NCBI RefSeq assembly: GCF_030063355.1
Contig: NZ_JASISZ010000021.1
Coordinates: 1-64,000, forward strand
DNA from: Streptomyces sp. PH10-H1
GTDB taxonomy: Bacteria > Actinomycetota > Actinomycetes > Streptomycetales > Streptomycetaceae
Direction of reading: 5' to 3'
DNA length: 64,000 nucleotides
Below the pieces are notes generated by a model. It worked only from the letters and a program-made list of their open reading frames with translations, was not told the origin of the DNA and ran no database searches. Below, one piece after another: positions 6,775 through 13,660 of the stretch (the stretch's first letter is position 1; each line of letters begins with the position of its first letter). A program made the position numbers and the translations under genes.

Positions 6775-7509
6775 TCAGGGCAGGTGGGTGGTGATGTCGC
6801 GCAGGGAGTGTCCGGTGCGAAAGGCCAGGGCCCGCATGCGGGCGAGGGCTTCGTCGAAGGGGATCCCCAGGCGCAGTGCCAGGGCTCCCGCGGCCCGGTG
6901 GGTGGCGCCCCAATGGGTGTCCAGGAGGCCGGCCGGCTCCCACGGCAGGTCCGCCCCCCGGAGAAACACCGTCCGGTAACTGTCCACGAGCGCCGCGGCC
7001 GCGGTGTCCACGGCCGCAGCCGCCTGTTGGGTCTGCGCCCAGGCGGTGGCGCGGGGCCGGGCGTAGAGCACGGCGGCCGACCCGAAGCGCTCATCGGCCC
7101 AGCGCAGCGGGAACGCGTGGATCGCGCCGATGCGTGGCAGTACCTCGCGTGCGATCGTTCCGAAGAAGGGCCAGGGGGTGACCTGGTGGCGGAGGTCTCC
7201 GATGATCGTGGAGTGTCCGGTGAGACTGGCGCTGTGGCACGGCCCCTCCCCCACCAGAAACTCCAGCTCCTCCAGCCGCAGCGCCGGTATGCCGCTCACC
7301 GCGAGCAGCTGGCGGCCGAGCGTATCACTGTGCAGGGACATCACCGCCCAGTCCGCCTCCAGCGCCTCGCGCAACGCGTGACACAAACGCCCTGGCAACC
7401 CCGCGGTATCGCCCGCCGCCGCCTGGCTGACCCGGCGTAACCCCGACCACCGCTCCACCACGACCACCGCCATCCGCACAGCAGTTCCCGCTCCACCCCG
7501 GAGCACCAC
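6775..7509 (-). CDS. GAF-ANTAR domain regulator
   Basis: About 244 residues. Residues ~25-165 read as a GAF sensor domain (A-D-W-A-V-M-S-L-H-S ... E-F-L-V-G-E-G-P-C ... I-H-A-F-P-L-R), the last ~55 as an ANTAR RNA-binding helix bundle (H-W-G-A-T-H-R-A-A-G-A-L ... A-L-A-R-M-R-A-L-A-F ... S-L-R-D-I). ANTAR proteins bind paired hexanucleotide-loop RNA hairpins and prevent transcription termination. Two adjacent GTG codons (7509, 7506) follow GGGAG; the second has better spacing. It lies downstream of the broken Cys-protein gene on the opposite strand. Targets are unknown; structured leaders nearby are only candidates. Confidence 0.85.
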   Translation of the reverse strand: MVLRGGAGTAVRMAVVVVERWSGLRRVSQAAAGDTAGLPGRLCHALREALEADWAVMSLHSDTLGRQLLAVSGIPALRLEELEFLVGEGPCHSASLTGHSTIIGDLRHQVTPWPFFGTIAREVLPRIGAIHAFPLRWADERFGSAAVLYARPRATAWAQTQQAAAAVDTAAAALVDSYRTVFLRGADLPWEPAGLLDTHWGATHRAAGALALRLGIPFDEALARMRALAFRTGHSLRDITTHLP

Positions 7510-7865
7510 AGACTCCCAACTCCCCTACCGGCGCACAAGGTTCGCGCTGGAGGACACCTCGATTCCCCGACCAGAGCCTGCTAGGCGGGCGCTGGCGTGC
7601 CGGGTCGCCCGCCCGCATGGCCTGCCGGCTGATTCCGCAGCCCTGCCGGATCGTCGGACGGGTGTGGAGACGACGGACGGGCTGTCGGCAGGCAGCTGAC
7701 GTGGGTCCGGAGCTACCTTTTGGCAGACGCTCGGTGAAGTCGGGTGGTCGGGTAGCAGGCCACGGTGCGGCGGCATCACGGAAGGTGATGGCCACGTGGC
7801 CCAGGGCCGGTCATGAATTGGGTGGGGCCACGGCTGCTGAGGTCACATGGAGTGCGGTGGGCCGG
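7510..7865. other. Gene-free spacer
   Basis: 356 bases between two minus-strand genes. It would carry the promoter of the GAF-ANTAR gene. I see no conserved motif, repeat or small gene. Confidence 0.4.
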
Positions 7866-8183
7866 TCAGCCGTAGGCGGGTGTACCCAGCATCGCTGCCG
7901 CGGCCTGGAGTGGGCCGAGAACAGCGGCGGCAGTCACAGCAGCAACGTGGGGTGTGGGGCGGCAGGTGAAGCCGAGTCGGGTCATGGCCCGAGTGATCTG
8001 CTCGGCGGTGAAGTCACGCCGGTCCTGTCGGGTGAGGACCTGGCCGACCTGTTTCACGGGGTAGGTGCGGCGACTGATGATCACGCACTCTCCGGTGACC
8101 GGTTCGGGCTTGACGCCCCGCATCCTGTCCTGCACTTCGGCCTTGACCAGGTCGAACGGGAAGCCGGCGATGATGCAACGCAT
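7866..8183 (-). CDS. SCO5918-like small protein
   Basis: 105 residues: M-R-C-I-I-A-G-F-P-F-D-L ... G-V-K-P-E-P-V-T-G-E ... R-R-T-Y-P-V-K-Q-V-G-Q-V ... Q-D-R-R-D-F-T-A ... A-M-T-R-L-G-F. I recognise this as the Streptomyces family named after SCO5918, normally found beside a cold-shock gene and a DEAD-box helicase, as here. Function is unknown; the conserved neighbourhood suggests a role in cold-induced RNA metabolism. GAGG lies 4 bases before the ATG. It is divergent from the cold-shock gene, with a 287-bp shared upstream region. Confidence 0.85.
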   Translation of the reverse strand: MRCIIAGFPFDLVKAEVQDRMRGVKPEPVTGECVIISRRTYPVKQVGQVLTRQDRRDFTAEQITRAMTRLGFTCRPTPHVAAVTAAAVLGPLQAAAAMLGTPAYG

Positions 8184-8340
8184 AGGACCTCAACAAAGGG
8201 AGGGGGCGGTCGGATTTCTCAGACTCCCACACCCGGACCTACGGCGGGAAGATCAACCCGCCGATGGGAAATCCGGCACGAGGGCCGGTGTTCGTGCTAA
8301 GTTGTTGCCAGTTGCAGTTGTGGTACCCATGAACTTTGTG

Positions 8341-8376
8341 TGCACTCGACGGGCGTGACCCGCGGGTGCATTTTTT
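8341..8376 (+). terminator. Terminator-like hairpin inside the cold-shock leader
   Basis: TGCACTCG-A-CGGG pairs with CCCGCGGGTGCA (12 bp with one bulged A, loop CGTGA), followed by six T. This is the form of an intrinsic terminator, rare in such GC-rich DNA. It lies between the presumed promoter and the cold-shock start, 94 bases upstream, so it would work as an attenuator or cold-labile terminator rather than at a gene end. Confidence 0.65.
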
Positions 8377-8403
8377 GTTTGGCCGGTCATCTCCGGATGG
8401 GCT

Positions 8404-8464
8404 CATCGCGGCGACGCGGACTCCGCACAGTGCGGTTTTCGGTTCTGCCCCCTGTCTTAAGGAG
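8404..8464 (+). promoter_or_regulatory. Cold-shock leader element
   Basis: CATCGCGGCGAC (8404-8415), then hairpin CCGCA-CAG-TGCGG (8423-8435) followed by TTTT, then AAGGAG (8459-8464). The order and the first block match the minus-strand leader at 2430-2487. Confidence 0.5.
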
Positions 8465-8470
8465 ACACAC

Positions 8471-8674
8471 ATGGCTACTGGCATCGTGAAGTGGTTCAAC
8501 GCGGAAAAGGGCTTCGGCTTCATCGAGCAGGACGGCGGCGGCGCTGACGTCTTCGCCCACTACTCGAACATCGCCGCCCAGGGCTTCCGCGAGCTGCAGG
8601 AAGGCCAGAAGGTCTCCTTCGACGTCACGCAGGGCCAGAAGGGCCCGCAGGCGGAGAACATCGTTCCCGCCTGA
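8471..8674 (+). CDS. Cold-shock protein (CspA family)
   Basis: 67 residues, [19 protein letters not shown] with RNP1 and RNP2 (D-V-F-A-H-Y) intact and the usual A-E-N-I-V end. AAGGAG sits 6 bases before the ATG. It is the more canonical of the two cold-shock proteins here. It is followed by a strong hairpin and then the DEAD-box helicase in the same direction, the arrangement seen around SCO5918-SCO5921 in S. coelicolor, from memory. Expression is probably controlled through the long structured leader. Confidence 0.96.
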   Translation: MATGIVKWFNAEKGFGFIEQDGGGADVFAHYSNIAAQGFRELQEGQKVSFDVTQGQKGPQAENIVPA

Positions 8675-9045
8675 CGCTGACGCGCGTCATACGGTCAGGG
8701 CCCGCTCCGCAAGGTTGCGGGCCCTGACCGTCGCCCGCAGGCCCCTCGCTCCGCTCATCGCGGGGCGGGGCGGCTGCGGACATCAGTACCCATGCCGCAC
8801 TGCAGGCGGCTCCGCGGTCCACGACCGCGCTCTGCTCACTGCCCCGGCCCCGCCCTGTACGGGTCCCGCTCCCGGCCTGCATCTTTGGCAGTGCCGCTCG
8901 TGGCGAAGTGTGTTCGCGCGGTTTTCCGCGCCGCTTCGGTCCCGCCTCGTTCTTTCTCATTCTTTCGGTTCGTTCTTGCGATGCCTTCGCGCGGCGTGTT
9001 CGCTGCTGTGGCCTCCTGAGCGTCCCGTGTTCAGGAAGGTTCTCC
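8675..9045 (+). other. Spacer and leader before the DEAD-box gene
   Basis: 371 bases. It holds the hairpin at 8691-8731 and then a T/C-rich segment (about 8930-8990, several TTCTTTCTC/TTCGTTC runs) unlike its surroundings, likely 5' leader of the helicase mRNA. No small gene is supported. Confidence 0.45.
8691..8731 (+). terminator. Stem-loop after the cold-shock gene
   Basis: Arms ACGGTCAGGGCCCGC and GCGGGCCCTGACCGT are exact 15-bp complements around an 11-base loop, 17 bases after the stop. It has no T-run, as usual for actinobacterial terminators. It may be partial, allowing read-through into the helicase. Confidence 0.75.
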
Positions 9046-10611
9046 TTGAACCCCGTTCGTTCCAACCGTTCATATTCCAGTTCCAGTTCGACCAGTCGCA
9101 GTGGTGCCTCCGGCGCTGGCGGTTACAGCCGTTCGGCCCCGAGTCGCTCTGGTGCGCCGAGTCGTTCCGGCGGTTACGCGGGCTCCGGTGGCTCCGGTCG
9201 CTCCGGTCGCGACGCGGGATCGGGCCGGTCCGGCGGTTCCAGCCGACGCCCGTCCGTTCAGGGCGAGTTCGCCCTGCCGGTCACTCTCACCCCGGCGTTG
9301 CCCGCGGTGGAGAGCTTCGCCGCGCTGGACATGCCGGCCGCGCTGCTGGCGACGCTGGCGCACGAGGGCATGGCGGTGCCGTTCCCCATCCAGGGCGCGA
9401 CGCTGCCCAACGCCCTGGCGGGACGCAACGTGCTGGGCCGCGGCCGTACCGGTTCCGGCAAGACGCTCGCCTTCGGTCTGGCGCTGCTTGCCAGGACCGC
9501 CGGTCAGCGCGCCGAACCGCTGCAGCCGCTGGCTCTGGTCCTGGTCCCGACCCGTGAGCTCGCCCAGCAGGTCACCGACGCGTTGACCCCGTACGCCCGC
9601 TCGCTGCGGCTGCGGATGGCCACCGTGGTCGGTGGCATGTCCATCGGACGGCAGATCCACCTGCTGCGCGGTGGCGCCGAAGTCGTCGTCGCCACGCCGG
9701 GCCGGCTCAAGGACCTCATCGACCGGGGCTCCTGCCGCCTAGACCAGGTCGGCATCACGGTCCTCGACGAGGCCGACCAGATGGCCGACATGGGCTTCAT
9801 GCCGCAGGTCACCGCCCTGCTGGACCAGGTGCGCCCGGACGGGCAGCGCATGCTGTTCTCCGCCACCTTGGACCGCAACGTCGACCTTCTGGTGCGCCGC
9901 TACCTGCACGACCCGGTCGTGCACTCCGTCGACCCGTCGGCCGGCGCGGTCACCACGATGGAGCACCACGTGCTGCACGTGCACGGCGGGGACAAGAACG
10001 CGGTGACGACGCAGATCGCCGCCCGTGACGGCCGGGTCATCATGTTCCTCGACACCAAGCACGCCGTGGACAAGCTCACCGACCACCTGCTGAACAGCGG
10101 AGTGCGCGCCGCGGCACTGCACGGCGGCAAGTCCCAGCCGCAGCGGACCCGCACCCTGGAGCAGTTCAAGACCGGACACGTCACCGTGCTGGTCGCCACG
10201 AATGTCGCCGCTCGCGGCATCCACGTCGACAACCTCGATCTGGTCGTCAACATCGACCCGCCGAGCGACCACAAGGACTACCTGCACCGCGGCGGCCGCA
10301 CCGCGCGCGCCGGTGAGTCCGGCAGTGTCGTCACCCTGGTGCTGCCCAACCAGCGCCGCGACATGATCCGCTTGATGCGGGACGCCGGCATCACCCCGCA
10401 GACCGCGCAGGTCCGCCCCGACGAGGCCGAACTGACCCGGATCACCGGCGCCCAGGCCCCCAGCGGCGTCCCGTGCGTCATCGCCGCACCGGTCGTGGAA
10501 CGCGCCAAGCGCAGCGCCTCCGCCACCCGCGGCCGGCGCAGCCGCTTCGCCCAGGCCCGCCGCTCCGCCCCGGGCGAGCGCCCGGCGCCCCGCGTGACCC
10601 TCGCTGCGTAA
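9046..10611 (+). CDS. DEAD-box RNA helicase
   Basis: About 521 residues from TTG 9046, chosen because AGGAAGG ends 6 bases upstream; the frame has no better start before it. Residues 10-70 are a Ser/Gly/Arg-rich low-complexity tail likely to bind RNA. Then come the Q-motif (F-P-I-Q), motif I G-R-T-G-S-G-K-T (133-140), P-T-R-E-L-A (168-173), T-P-G-R (217-220), D-E-A-D (241-244), S-A-T (272-274), and in the second RecA domain A-A-R-G-I-H and H-R-G-G-R-T-A-R-A-G. A basic C-terminus follows. Cytoplasmic ATP-dependent RNA unwinding, presumably helping translation and decay at low temperature with the adjacent cold-shock protein. Confidence 0.93.
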   Translation: MNPVRSNRSYSSSSSTSRSGASGAGGYSRSAPSRSGAPSRSGGYAGSGGSGRSGRDAGSGRSGGSSRRPSVQGEFALPVTLTPALPAVESFAALDMPAALLATLAHEGMAVPFPIQGATLPNALAGRNVLGRGRTGSGKTLAFGLALLARTAGQRAEPLQPLALVLVPTRELAQQVTDALTPYARSLRLRMATVVGGMSIGRQIHLLRGGAEVVVATPGRLKDLIDRGSCRLDQVGITVLDEADQMADMGFMPQVTALLDQVRPDGQRMLFSATLDRNVDLLVRRYLHDPVVHSVDPSAGAVTTMEHHVLHVHGGDKNAVTTQIAARDGRVIMFLDTKHAVDKLTDHLLNSGVRAAALHGGKSQPQRTRTLEQFKTGHVTVLVATNVAARGIHVDNLDLVVNIDPPSDHKDYLHRGGRTARAGESGSVVTLVLPNQRRDMIRLMRDAGITPQTAQVRPDEAELTRITGAQAPSGVPCVIAAPVVERAKRSASATRGRRSRFAQARRSAPGERPAPRVTLAA

Positions 10612-10628
10612 CACCTTCGGCCGACCTT

Positions 10629-10674
10629 CCGAGAGCCGTCCCATCCCGATGCCCGGGGATGGGACGGCTCTCGG
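10629..10674 (+). terminator. Terminator of the helicase gene
   Basis: A perfect 19-bp stem: CCGAGAGCCGTCCCATCCC against its exact complement at 10656-10674, with an 8-base loop, 17 bases after the stop. Confidence 0.85.
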
Positions 10675-10784
10675 CGCCTGGGCCGACTTAGGCGTTCACG
10701 CGATCCCGAGGAACTCCAGGGAGTGACGGAAGGTAAGCGGGGCACACGAACAGTCACTGATACATGTGCGCGGAAGGTAGAACG

Positions 10785-11087
10785 ATGACGACTGATTCCG
10801 GTACTGCGACGCTGGTCGAAGAGCTGCGCGAGCGCGCGGGGGCGTTCGTGAACTCGCACGTCGACCTATGGGTCACCGTGGAGGACGACGGGACGCTGAT
10901 CCTCGCGGGCCAGGACCCCACAGCCCTGTTCCAAGCCGCCGCGGACTGGCTGGGGGACGGGCCCGCCTGCACCGTCGTCGATACCCGCTGGATCCGAGGG
11001 ACGGCCGAGCCCGCCCACACCCTCTGCCTGTTCCTGCGCCCGCCAGGCGCCGAACTGACGCCGCAGCGGACGGCCGAACGGGTCTAG
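10785..11087 (+). CDS. Small hypothetical protein
   Basis: 100 residues from ATG 10785, with GGAAGG 7 bases upstream. The product reads as a compact alpha/beta protein (W-V-T-V-E-D-D-G-T-L-I-L ... A-A-A-D-W-L-G ... V-V-D-T-R-W), with no signal peptide, membrane segment or metal motif. I do not recognise the family. It stands alone after the helicase terminator and before an MFS remnant. Confidence 0.7.
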   Translation: MTTDSGTATLVEELRERAGAFVNSHVDLWVTVEDDGTLILAGQDPTALFQAAADWLGDGPACTVVDTRWIRGTAEPAHTLCLFLRPPGAELTPQRTAERV

Positions 11088-11166
11088 GACCGCTCCCGGC
11101 CCCAACGAGATCCGGCAGGTAAGGGCGGCAGCGCGACCCCTCGGCGCCGCCACCCTGTTTCCCGGC

Positions 11167-11577
11167 GTGCCTCGGCCAGACACTCGGCCGCACCCTGTAC
11201 GCCAACTCGCCCGCCGCTCCGGGGCCACCACTCGCACCGTCGTCCTCATCGCGACGGGCGGCGCCACCACCGCCCTCCTTGCAGCCGTCTCCGGCCCCCT
11301 CCCCCTCCTCATCGCCCTGGCCATCGTCGCCGGCATGGTCCGCGGCAACCTCACCCTCCTCCAGGCCACCGCAGCAACAGACCGCTGGGGCACCGCCGCC
11401 CACGGACGCCTCTCCGCCACCCTCGCGGCCCCCGTCACGGTCGCCGGCGCCCTCGCCCCTTTCGCCGGAGCGGCACTCGCCGCACCACTGGGCGGCTACC
11501 CGCGCCTACTCGCCGTCCTGGCATGCGCCTCAGCATGCGCCGCCGTCCTCGCCTCCGGCTCCGGAACCAAGGGATGA
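11167..11577 (+). pseudogene. C-terminal remnant of an MFS transporter
   Basis: About 120 residues covering four hydrophobic segments (V-V-L-I-A-T-G-G-A, L-L-I-A-L-A-I-V-A-G, V-T-V-A-G-A-L-A-P, L-L-A-V-L-A-C-A), with the G-R-L-S ... P-F-A-G-A-A-L-A-A-P-L-G-G-Y-P typical of the last helices of an MFS carrier. In the neighbouring frame just upstream (11168-11205) C-L-G-Q-T-L-G-R-T-L-Y-A continues the same protein, so there is a frameshift near 11205. The N-terminal eight or so helices are missing. Not functional. Confidence 0.7.
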
Positions 11578-11745
11578 GCAGACATCTTGCTGGCTCCCAT
11601 CGAACGCGGTCGAACAGCCCTGGACGTGGGGAGCAGGCGGCGGAGCTGCCCGTGAACTCGTCGAACTCCTGCCCTTGCGTCGACCATCGGCGCAAGATGC
11701 CCACACACAAGTCACTGCCAAAGCAGTCATGGCCAATCCGCCGCC

Positions 11746-11767
11746 CCGCCGGAGTGTTTCGGCGGGA
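11746..11767. terminator. Small stem-loop
   Basis: CCCGCCG pairs with CGGCGGG around an 8-base loop GAGTGTTT. It could terminate transcription from the MFS remnant; weak evidence on its own. Confidence 0.35.
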
Positions 11768-11924
11768 CCCCCGGTCTCACAAGATGCCCCTATGACGCGG
11801 GTATGCGGGTGTGGTGCGGATCCTTGCCTATGAGGGTGGCGAGCAGACCCAGGGGCCGTGAGCAGTCGAGCATTCCCGCCTCGTCGAAACGGACCAGCGC
11901 GACGGAAACCCGAAGCCACACCAC

Positions 11925-12000
11925 ACGCAGAACCCCCATCGACATCATCCGGCGGGGGCTCCTCACCTCTCACTCGCTCTCACACAGCCCCTATGGCGGG
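11925..12000 (+). repeat. Repeat copy B (leader only)
   Basis: CACACGCAGAACCCCC, then GGCGGGGGCTCCTCACCTCTCAC, matches the leaders at 1305-1358 and 13000-13100, including the C-run/G-run inverted repeat. The small-gene part present in the other copies is absent. Confidence 0.5.
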
Positions 12001-12096
12001 GGTCACGACTGTATGGCCCTGACCAGATGGAACACCTCCCGGGCAGCGTGGCGCTTGATGCACCGGACGATTTCGCGTCGGGTCTCCCGAAGCTGC

Positions 12097-12741
12097 GGGT
12101 CCATCCCCGCGCGGGCGGGGAGCAGGGCGAGGACCGGCTCCCCACGGGCTTGGGCTGGGATCCATCCCCGCGCGGGCGGGGAGCATGCGTGGCGCGGGCT
12201 TCTTGGTTTGTCGCCAGGGGGTCCATCCCCGGGGGTGCGAGGAGCAGCCGACGCCCACTACGTATGCGCCTGCGAAGCAGGGTCCATCCCGCGGATGCGG
12301 GGAGCAGTCGGCGACCTGCTCGGCCAGGTCCATCGGCGGGGGTCCATCCCCGCAGGTGCGGGGAGCAGTACGCCTGACCTAGAACAGGTCAACAGTCCGT
12401 GGGTCCATCCCCGCGGGTGCGGGGAGCAGCGGAGCATGACCATCGCGCCGCCCTGGATGACGGGTCCATCCCCGCGGATGCGGGGAGCAGGGCGCGTCCC
12501 ACAGCATGTCGGGGCAGGCCACGGGTCCATCCCCGCGGGTGCGGGGAGCAGTTCGCCTCGTCCAGGAGATCGTCCAGGATCCAGGGTCCATCCCCGCGGG
12601 TGCGGGGAGCAGTGGAGCAGTGGAGCGGCACGAACCCAGACGTCACGTGGTTGGGTCCATCCCCGCGCGAGCGGGGAGCAGGGTGGCCGGCCCAGGCCCG
12701 TCGTCTCTATGACGGGTCCATCCCGCGCGAGCGGGGAGCAG
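12097..12741 (-). CRISPR. CRISPR array, 11 repeats, type I-E-like
   Basis: Eleven 28-29-bp repeats begin at 12097, 12158, 12219, 12280, 12340, 12401, 12462, 12523, 12584, 12653 and 12714, with ten spacers of 32 bp (one of 40 bp, 12613-12652). The minus-strand repeat begins CTGCTCCCCGC and ends GCGGGGATGGACCC, the stem-loop form of type I-E repeats, so crRNA should be made from the minus strand. Repeats 1-3 at the left end are degenerate (start GGATCC, end CAT, inner changes), as expected of the leader-distal end. Repeats 4 and 11 lack one C. No cas gene lies within 12 kb left or anywhere right in this window. Confidence 0.97.
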
Positions 12742-12830
12742 GCTGGTGACCTGCGAAGTCAGCCTCAGGAACTCGGATTTCGAGCACTTCCATCGAATCG
12801 GACATTATGGACCCCTGCGCCTTTTTGAAT
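12742..12830 (-). promoter_or_regulatory. Probable CRISPR leader
   Basis: Minus-strand sequence directly upstream of the array. It contains an A-rich tract (AATTCAAAAAGGCG, about 12817-12830) and ends CTTCGCAGGTCACCAGC at the first repeat. Position and orientation fit a leader; the promoter itself is not identifiable. Confidence 0.4.
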
Positions 12831-12999
12831 TCGGCGGTCACTGAACGCCCCGTTTGGGACGATCCGCCCTTCCCGATCTCCGCAGAAGGTACCCCCGCCG
12901 GATACCACGCAGTGTCGTCACCGCCCGCCCCACAGCAGAAGCGGGATGGGCGAGCCGGGGCATCACCAAACCGCGTCAATCACCCCGGAGCACAACCTG

Positions 13000-13287
13000 C
13001 CGCCAGACACAGAACCCGCCAGCACCACCCCCACTGCAGCCCCCCACGCCTGACGGCGGAGCCCCGCCAGATGCAACCGGCGGGGCCCTCACCTCTCACA
13101 GACGTCTCACCAACAACACCGACGCCCCTGGACCACAAGACCCCGACCTGGCACTACGCCACTTCCTTGTACCCAGTGGACGCCTCTGGACGGCCCCTAC
13201 AACCTGTGCCATGTGAGACCGGTACCCCTGTCAGCGCCGAAGGGCAAGATCCGGATCAAGGACGGCCCCACACGGGTTTTTGCCTAG
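13000..13287 (+). pseudogene. Repeat copy C: hairpin leader plus decayed small gene
   Basis: The leader (CCGCCAGACACAGAACCCGCC ... GGCGGGGCCCTCACCTCTCAC) resembles copies A and B. The coding relic reads T-N-N-T-D-A-P-G-P-Q-D-P-D-L, breaks, and resumes in a second frame as D-G-P-Y-N-L-C-H-V-R-P-V-P-L-S-A-P-K-G-K-I-R and on to TAG at 13285. The start codon is not preserved. Compared with copy A, different frame breaks occur, so the two decayed separately. Family unknown. Confidence 0.45.
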
Positions 13288-13481
13288 CATTTCCCTCTGT
13301 CTCTGCAGCTCAGAAGCGGTGGAAGCCGTGCATCGCCAGCAGACGAAGAACCTACCGCTACTCTGCGCGGGTGACCGAGTGGGGCCGCTCTGCACCCACG
13401 AAATTCCCGGCATCCTGCCATTTCCGCTCAGCCAGGAGGCGCCTGACCAGCGAGGCAACGCATCTAATGACCCATCAGAAC

Positions 13482-13569
13482 GAGCGTCAAATGAGCGTCA
13501 CGATGGCTCGTAGAGCGTCATTTCAGCGTCAAGATATCGCCCGTAACGCACACACCACATAACGCACAC
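13482..13569. repeat. Phased AGCGTCA direct repeats and TAACGCACAC pair
   Basis: (G/C)AGCGTCA occurs at 13482, 13493, 13513 and 13524, i.e. spaced 11, 20 and 11 bases: two 11-bp pairs on one helical face. TAACGCACAC follows at 13544 and 13560. The layout resembles binding sites for a direct-repeat-reading protein (iteron or response-regulator box). Confidence 0.8.
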
Positions 13570-13585
13570 CATCCAAACCCGCAGG

Positions 13586-13660
13586 TCAGACGGCCTTCGC
13601 GATGGGCTCCAGGATCGCGACGCACTCCACGTGGTGGGTGAGCGGAAAGATGTCGAGATG
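13586..13660 (-). pseudogene. 3' end of a TrmA/RlmD-type RNA methyltransferase
   Basis: The minus strand reads H-L-D-I-F-P-L-T-H-H-V-E-C-V-A-I-L-E-P then I-A-K-A-V and TGA at 13588-13586. F-P-x-T-H-H-V-E-C-V-A is the characteristic C-terminal end of SAM-dependent RNA uracil methyltransferases in actinobacteria. Nothing of the catalytic or SAM-binding domain is present upstream (13661 onward), so only the last 24 or so codons remain. Confidence 0.7.

Larger units (their letters stand above)
11578..12096. other. Spacer with a stem-loop and repeat copy B
   Basis: 519 bases left of the CRISPR array. It contains the hairpin at 11746-11767 and the leader-only repeat copy B. No gene is supported. 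Confidence 0.45.
12831..13585. other. Gene-free stretch right of the CRISPR array
   Basis: It contains repeat copy C (13000-13287) and the direct repeats at 13482-13569. No intact gene is supported, and no Cas motif is readable in any frame. Confidence 0.5.

Noticed and set aside
8908-9045. Earlier start for the DEAD-box gene
   Set aside because: The upstream residues look like translated leader, and the best ribosome-binding site precedes TTG 9046.
3034-10611. Prophage or toxin-antitoxin locus
   Set aside because: No phage structural, integrase or toxin motif is readable. The paired genes are divergent rather than in operon order.
12027-12749. Several overlapping frames rich in G-S-I-P-A-G-A-G-S-S or S-P-H-P-R-G-W-T repeats
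   Set aside because: They are translations of the CRISPR repeats, not proteins.
12707-12979. Short minus-strand frame next to the CRISPR array as a possible Cas protein
   Set aside because: No Cas motif, and its C-terminus runs into repeat sequence; more likely leader.
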